Of a stretch of 64,000 nt of DNA, positions 63,736-64,000 are shown piece by piece (within the stretch, counting starts at the first letter, position 1; each line of letters begins with the position of its first letter). The notes beneath the pieces are model-generated. The model was not told where the DNA came from. It ran no database searches and saw only the letters and a list, made by a program, of their open reading frames with translations. A program made the translations under genes and the position numbers. This DNA comes from Borreliella chilensis (GTDB lineage Bacteria; Spirochaetota; Spirochaetia; Borreliales; Borreliaceae): NCBI GenBank assembly GCA_000808095.1, contig CP009910.1:434001-498000 (forward strand), written 5' to 3'.

Positions 63736-64000
63736 ATGGGCCAAAAAGTACATCCATATAGCTTAAGGGTAAAAATTAATAAAGATTGGAAATCAAAATG
63801 GTATTTTGATAAAAAGTTGTATTCTACAATTCTTCATGAAGATTTTTTAATAAGACGTGAGATTATGAAGTTTCTCAAAGGGATTAAATTTGATATTTCT
63901 GATATAGAAATAATTAGAAATAATCCCCAAAAAGTAACAGTAGTAATTGCTACTCCAAGACCCGGTTCTGTTATAGGTCTAAAAGGTTCTAATCTTGAAA
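63736..64000 (+). CDS. rpsC: 30S ribosomal protein S3 (partial)
   Basis: The first 88 residues of S3, cut by the window end. MGQKVHPYSLRVKINKDWKS (1-20), then a KH-like VTVVIATPRPGSVIGLKGSNLE near 68-88 with the conserved GxxGLKG-type loop. Begins 3 bases after rplV. Confidence 0.95.
   Translation, partial: MGQKVHPYSLRVKINKDWKSKWYFDKKLYSTILHEDFLIRREIMKFLKGIKFDISDIEIIRNNPQKVTVVIATPRPGSVIGLKGSNLE

Overview
The window is a piece of a spirochaete chromosome of the Lyme-disease Borrelia group (Borreliella, B. burgdorferi sensu lato). The evidence is very low G+C, a single 16S gene lying apart from a tandem pair of 23S-5S units, and a gene order that, as I remember it, follows the B. burgdorferi chromosome from about BB_0421 to BB_0484. 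I cannot name the species from the sequence alone. No plasmid, prophage, insertion sequence or CRISPR material was seen.

Layout. 1-10.7 kb is the rRNA region, read leftward: a partial 23S copy, 5S, a full 23S copy, a HAD phosphatase, a 3-methyladenine DNA glycosylase, about 1 kb with no gene, a tRNA-Ile on the opposite strand, then 16S. 10.7-13.7 kb holds small housekeeping genes (deoxyribosyltransferase-like, rsmI, a membrane protein, DUF1893, YigZ). 13.8-16.4 kb is the chromosome partition locus parA-parZ-parB with one clear parS. 16.4-24.8 kb is the origin region gyrA-gyrB / dnaA / oriC / dnaN / dciA-like / rpmH-rnpA, continuing into yidC and jag. Coding-strand composition changes near 22.5 kb, from A/C-rich to T/G-rich on the + strand, which fits bidirectional replication from the dnaA-dnaN gap.

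27-38.8 kb carries a sugar epimerase, class II aldolase, aspS, and a tightly overlapping leftward operon: two half-size chromate-transporter proteins, rpoN, hpf, a divergent HPr, and a CPA2 antiporter fused to an EIIA-Ntr-like domain. It resembles the proteobacterial rpoN-hpf-ptsN-ptsO (nitrogen PTS) locus with the EIIA joined to an ion transporter. An MscS channel and a lipid glycosyltransferase follow. 38.9-45.3 kb has holA, a lipoprotein, uvrC, an exported FN3-containing protein and a repeat protein. 45.4-46.8 kb has four tRNAs (Ser-GCU, Ser-UGA, Arg-GCG, Ser-GGA) and the small SRP RNA. 47-56.3 kb has dnaX-ebfC, ndk, the lptCAB transport genes, a laccase-domain protein, a Nif3-like protein, lspA, a YmdB-family protein with a ruined active site, and murA with Asp in place of the catalytic Cys. 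56.9-58.7 kb has a MATE transporter and a small lipoprotein-like gene. 59-64 kb is tuf followed by the S10 ribosomal operon, cut by the window edge inside rpsC.

The observations I rate highest are: (1) a DnaA-trio-like element in the dnaA-dnaN gap, with no canonical DnaA box noticed there and a substitution at a key DnaA base-contact residue; (2) a parS that is also a textbook intrinsic terminator for gyrBA; (3) a perfect 15-bp inverted repeat inside parZ; (4) the rpoN-hpf-HPr-antiporter/EIIA-Ntr operon; (5) the YmdB homologue lacking nearly all metal ligands; and (6) the 23S-5S duplication, whose unit ends just outside its own promoter, making each copy an autonomous transcription unit.
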